A stretch of DNA of 64,000 nucleotides from Thermoanaerobacterium thermosaccharolyticum DSM 571 (GTDB taxonomy: Bacteria > Bacillota > Thermoanaerobacteria > Thermoanaerobacterales > Thermoanaerobacteraceae), in the NCBI RefSeq assembly GCF_000145615.1, contig NC_014410.1:540001-604000 (forward strand), in the 5' to 3' direction. Below the pieces are notes generated by a model. It was not told the origin of the DNA, did no database searches, and saw nothing but the letters and a program-made list of their open reading frames with translations. This document shows positions 61,484-64,000 of the stretch, piece after piece. The position numbers and the translations under genes are program-made. How positions within the stretch are numbered: position 1 is the stretch's first letter; each line of letters begins with the position of its first letter.

Positions 61484-63233
61484 AAACTATTATCTCTATT
61501 TTATCGCCCTTTTTAAGAACATCTGTGTATGAAGCTTTTCTTCCGTTTAAAATCATTTCAGGGATTTTATTTTTAGGTATCTGGAAATCGATAAAATTAA
61601 ATATGTCGATGAATATGTACTGTTCTTTTCCTTTCAGCGTTGTTTTATCTCCATTTATGTAAACAAAAAATTCTTCTTCATCGTCGACTATATTTACGTC
61701 ATCACCATTTTTCACAATATAGTCGTCATCTACGATAGATCCATTGACTGTGATTTTTGATGCGCTGTATTTATCTTTAAGATCCTTTATGGTGATGGAA
61801 GCGTCTTTGCCATTTATGCCACTTACAACGACTATTTTATCGCCGTTTTCTACTTTTGATTTAAGATTTGATACGATTCCATTTTTTAAAATCTTGGCGG
61901 GTGTTCCTACTTCACCATTTATAACGATATTTTTTCCGTTAAGTTTAAATGACAGATTTTTTCCTGGTCGTGCAATTAACTTTTTAGAGTCAAAATTAGT
62001 TTTTAGAAGCACATCCATTATGGTCATTTCTTTCACATTTAATAATTCTAATTTTTCATCATTAAAATAGATGGTTATAAAATCTTTTTTTCTGTCAATC
62101 ATTGATGAGTAAGCGATGCCAATAGGTGTGATGTATTCCGGGCCTTTTAATTTTTTGCCTTTGTATTCCACGACGGTGATGGAGCTTGCATCTCTCACAG
62201 AAACTCTTTCTGGTTGTATAGACAAATTTTTTGCAATTTCTTCTGCTATATTAGGAAGGTTACTACTACCTCCTACTAAAAATACTGCAGATGGACTTTT
62301 TCCATTGTATTTTAGAATTTCATCGCAGATTTTTTTTGAAAGATTTTTAACTACAGGGTCTATTATCTTAAGCACATCAGATCTTGATATTTTGTGTTCA
62401 ATTCCTATGACGTCTTTAAATTTTATTTCTTTTTTTGAGGTCGTTTTTATTTTTTCGGCAGTGTCAAAATCGGTAAGGAAATGCTGTTGTATCGTCTCAG
62501 TCACTTCATCGCCGGCAAATGGGACCATTGAGTATGCTATTATATTTCCATCTTTTGAAATAGCTATATCTGAAGTACCTGCTCCAATATCTACAAGTGC
62601 TATGTTTAACATTCTGATTTGAGGCATTATTGCAACGCCGATTGCTGCTATTGGTTCCAATGTAAGGTATGTAACATTCAAATCTGCTTTTCTTGCAACA
62701 GAGTATAAACTTTCTACTACATCGTATGGCAAGAATGTAGCTATTATTTCAACAGAAATCTCACGGCCTGTGTGGTCCTTCAGGTTAGTAATAGGGAGAC
62801 CATCTAGATAAAAACTGGATATAGAGTATCCTACCATGTGGTATTTTACCGAATAACCTTCATGTGATATCTCTTCTTTTGCAGTGTTTAGGGCTGATAG
62901 AACTAGATTATCGATGTCCCTGTCTTTTATTATATAATTTTCATCGATGCTTTTTTCGATTCTTACAATTTTTGTTTTTAATGACCTTCCGGCAGCAGCT
63001 AAACTTACATTTTTAAGGCTTATTCCAAGCTTTTTTTCAAGCTTTTCTTTTATTTTGCACGCAACAGACGCCACTTTTTCTATATCGTGTATTTGACCGT
63101 CGAACATTACTCTGTCGGTATGTTCCATTTGTTCTACTGCAAGTATTTTTAATTTATCATCTTCCGGCATACCCACAAGGCCTACAACAACTCTTGTTCC
63201 AATGTCAAGCGAAAAAATCAAATTATCGTTCAT
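61482..63233 (-). CDS. FtsA-like protein with a C-terminal beta-rich extension
   Basis: Residues 1-390 follow the FtsA/PilM actin-like fold: NLIFSLDIGTRVVVGLVG, an SHS2-type segment near 70-160, LVDIGAGTSDIAIS near 207 (phosphate loop), PFAGDEVTETI, and VFLVGGSSNLPNIAEEIAKN near 325. The last 190 residues contain several short beta-rich units (NGEVGTPAKILKNG, VNGSIVDDDYIVKNGD, LNGRKASYTDVLKKGDKIEI) that look like beta-grasp/SLBB modules. Classical FtsA (about 420 residues) ends in an amphipathic helix instead. Such long FtsA-like proteins occur in clostridia beside the true FtsA; their role in division or envelope assembly is not established. ATG at 63233 follows GGGGG; upstream in-frame codons are unlikely. 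Confidence 0.85.
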   Translation of the reverse strand: MNDNLIFSLDIGTRVVVGLVGMPEDDKLKILAVEQMEHTDRVMFDGQIHDIEKVASVACKIKEKLEKKLGISLKNVSLAAAGRSLKTKIVRIEKSIDENYIIKDRDIDNLVLSALNTAKEEISHEGYSVKYHMVGYSISSFYLDGLPITNLKDHTGREISVEIIATFLPYDVVESLYSVARKADLNVTYLTLEPIAAIGVAIMPQIRMLNIALVDIGAGTSDIAISKDGNIIAYSMVPFAGDEVTETIQQHFLTDFDTAEKIKTTSKKEIKFKDVIGIEHKISRSDVLKIIDPVVKNLSKKICDEILKYNGKSPSAVFLVGGSSNLPNIAEEIAKNLSIQPERVSVRDASSITVVEYKGKKLKGPEYITPIGIAYSSMIDRKKDFITIYFNDEKLELLNVKEMTIMDVLLKTNFDSKKLIARPGKNLSFKLNGKNIVINGEVGTPAKILKNGIVSNLKSKVENGDKIVVVSGINGKDASITIKDLKDKYSASKITVNGSIVDDDYIVKNGDDVNIVDDEEEFFVYINGDKTTLKGKEQYIFIDIFNFIDFQIPKNKIPEMILNGRKASYTDVLKKGDKIEIIV

Positions 63234-63382
63234 CAAAATTCCCCCGAAAAATATATCGTAAAACCAAAAATATATTTTAATAAATTTTTGAAAGTTGTAT
63301 AATTCTATTAAGATTACTTTTACATAATACATTATACATTTTTTCGATTTGTCTTAAAAGTAATTTTTGCGGGGTGTAAAAA

Positions 63383-64000
63383 GTGATAAAAAATGGTGAT
63401 TCTACTCAACTAGAAAGACAATGGAAGATATTATCTATTTTATCGTGGGAAAATAAAGGCATGACAATAAGCCAGATATACCAAAGATTGGCTAAAAATT
63501 TTGGAGAAGAGGTATCTACCAAGACTATAAAAAGAGATCTAGACGATCTAACGATGATATTTCCTATTTATGAAGAAGGGGAAGGCAGGGGAACGACTTA
63601 TACATTAGAAAAGTATAAGATACATGATTTTATATTTTCCATACAAGAACTTTTTGCATTATTTTTCACTAGAGAGATAATTAGAAAATACGATACATCT
63701 GAAATAGGGAAAATGGCTCTTAATTTTTTAGAGAGAATAATATCGTACATACCATCTATATATAATGACTATATTGACAGGTTGTACAGGACTTTTTTGA
63801 TACAAAAAGATATAGATTCAGATAAAAATGTAACGGTAGAAACGCTAAAGACCATCAACGATGCAATAATATATAGAAAGTCAATCAAAATGAGGTATTA
63901 TTCTTTTACATCAGATACAGAGACAGAGAGGGAAGTAGATCCGTATTTGATTTACGAAAAAGAGGGACATTATTATTTGACGGGCTTTTGCAAATTACAT
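63383..64000 (+). CDS. WYL-domain transcriptional regulator (3' end outside window)
   Basis: The reading frame opens with GTG behind GGGGTG and stays open for 206 codons to the window edge. The N-terminal part is a winged helix (ERQWKILSILSWENKGMTIS, then STKTIKRDLDDLTMIFPIYE, a typical DeoR-like recognition segment). The later part begins a WYL domain (KSIKMRYYSFTSDTETEREV, then DPYLIYEKEGHYYLTGFC). WYL regulators sense nucleotide-like ligands or single-stranded DNA and control metabolism, repair or defence genes. Its targets are unknown; it is divergent from the FtsA-like gene. Confidence 0.9.
   Translation, partial: MIKNGDSTQLERQWKILSILSWENKGMTISQIYQRLAKNFGEEVSTKTIKRDLDDLTMIFPIYEEGEGRGTTYTLEKYKIHDFIFSIQELFALFFTREIIRKYDTSEIGKMALNFLERIISYIPSIYNDYIDRLYRTFLIQKDIDSDKNVTVETLKTINDAIIYRKSIKMRYYSFTSDTETEREVDPYLIYEKEGHYYLTGFCKLH

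Overview
The window looks like the chromosome of a low-GC, thermophilic, anaerobic, spore-forming Firmicute, most likely Thermoanaerobacterium or a close relative in the Thermoanaerobacterales. Grounds: the AT-rich codon use, the rRNA type, spore genes (GerAB-type permease, PdaA-type deacetylase), the hisZGDCBHAFIE order, an HgdC-type activase, and a very large cyclic-glucan-synthase-like protein. The assignment rests on reading the sequence, not on a database search.

Layout. 1-2615: the 3' two thirds of a 23S rRNA gene, a palindrome-rich spacer and a 5S gene with its terminator. The 23S carries an extra hairpin at helix 98 and the 5S carries an internal expansion of about 46 nt. 2716-17167: an RNA m5C methyltransferase, a 2877-residue cyclic beta-1,2-glucan-synthase-like protein, an autoregulated GntR/membrane-protein unit, an SPFH protein and an EEP-family hydrolase. 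17173-24873: a compact histidine operon with its own promoter and leader hairpin. 24865-36515: PIG-L deacetylase, dipeptidase, glyA, an orphan germination permease, a Na/Pi symporter, a sugar nucleotidyltransferase fused to a degenerate mutase, a Cas4-like nuclease split over two membrane-anchored reading frames, a PdaA-like deacetylase and a flippase-like protein. 36559-39861: an ArsR unit with three matching operators and two Fe-S/redox genes, an IS200/IS605-derived element with a promoter and a structured RNA but no protein gene, a wrecked glycosyltransferase, a PlsY-family acyltransferase, and arsC-arsR.

39967-50373 is a glycerol/dihydroxyacetone regulon: glpP, glpF, glpK, a terminator/antiterminator leader, two FAD oxidoreductases plus a DUF1667 protein, a sigma-54 activator, then dhaKLM. 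glpP and dhaK each have a well-spaced -24/-12 promoter, and a shared 18-bp upstream motif (16 of 18 positions identical) lies 86-94 bp upstream of each. This suggests one activator drives both ends. The activator's HPr-like N-terminus continues upstream of its only in-frame start codon, in another frame.

50424-58109 is the least explained part: five tightly packed genes encoding a beta-CASP metallo-hydrolase with an unknown helical N-domain, an Hsp70 lacking the lid, a HEAT-repeat protein, a coiled-coil protein and an acidic helical protein. A DUF1461 membrane protein follows. No J-protein or exchange factor is recognisable nearby. I consider this the best candidate for an undescribed system. 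The window ends with an FtsH-like protease lacking the usual external domain, a dehydratase activase, an FtsA-like protein with a beta-rich tail, and the start of a WYL-domain regulator.
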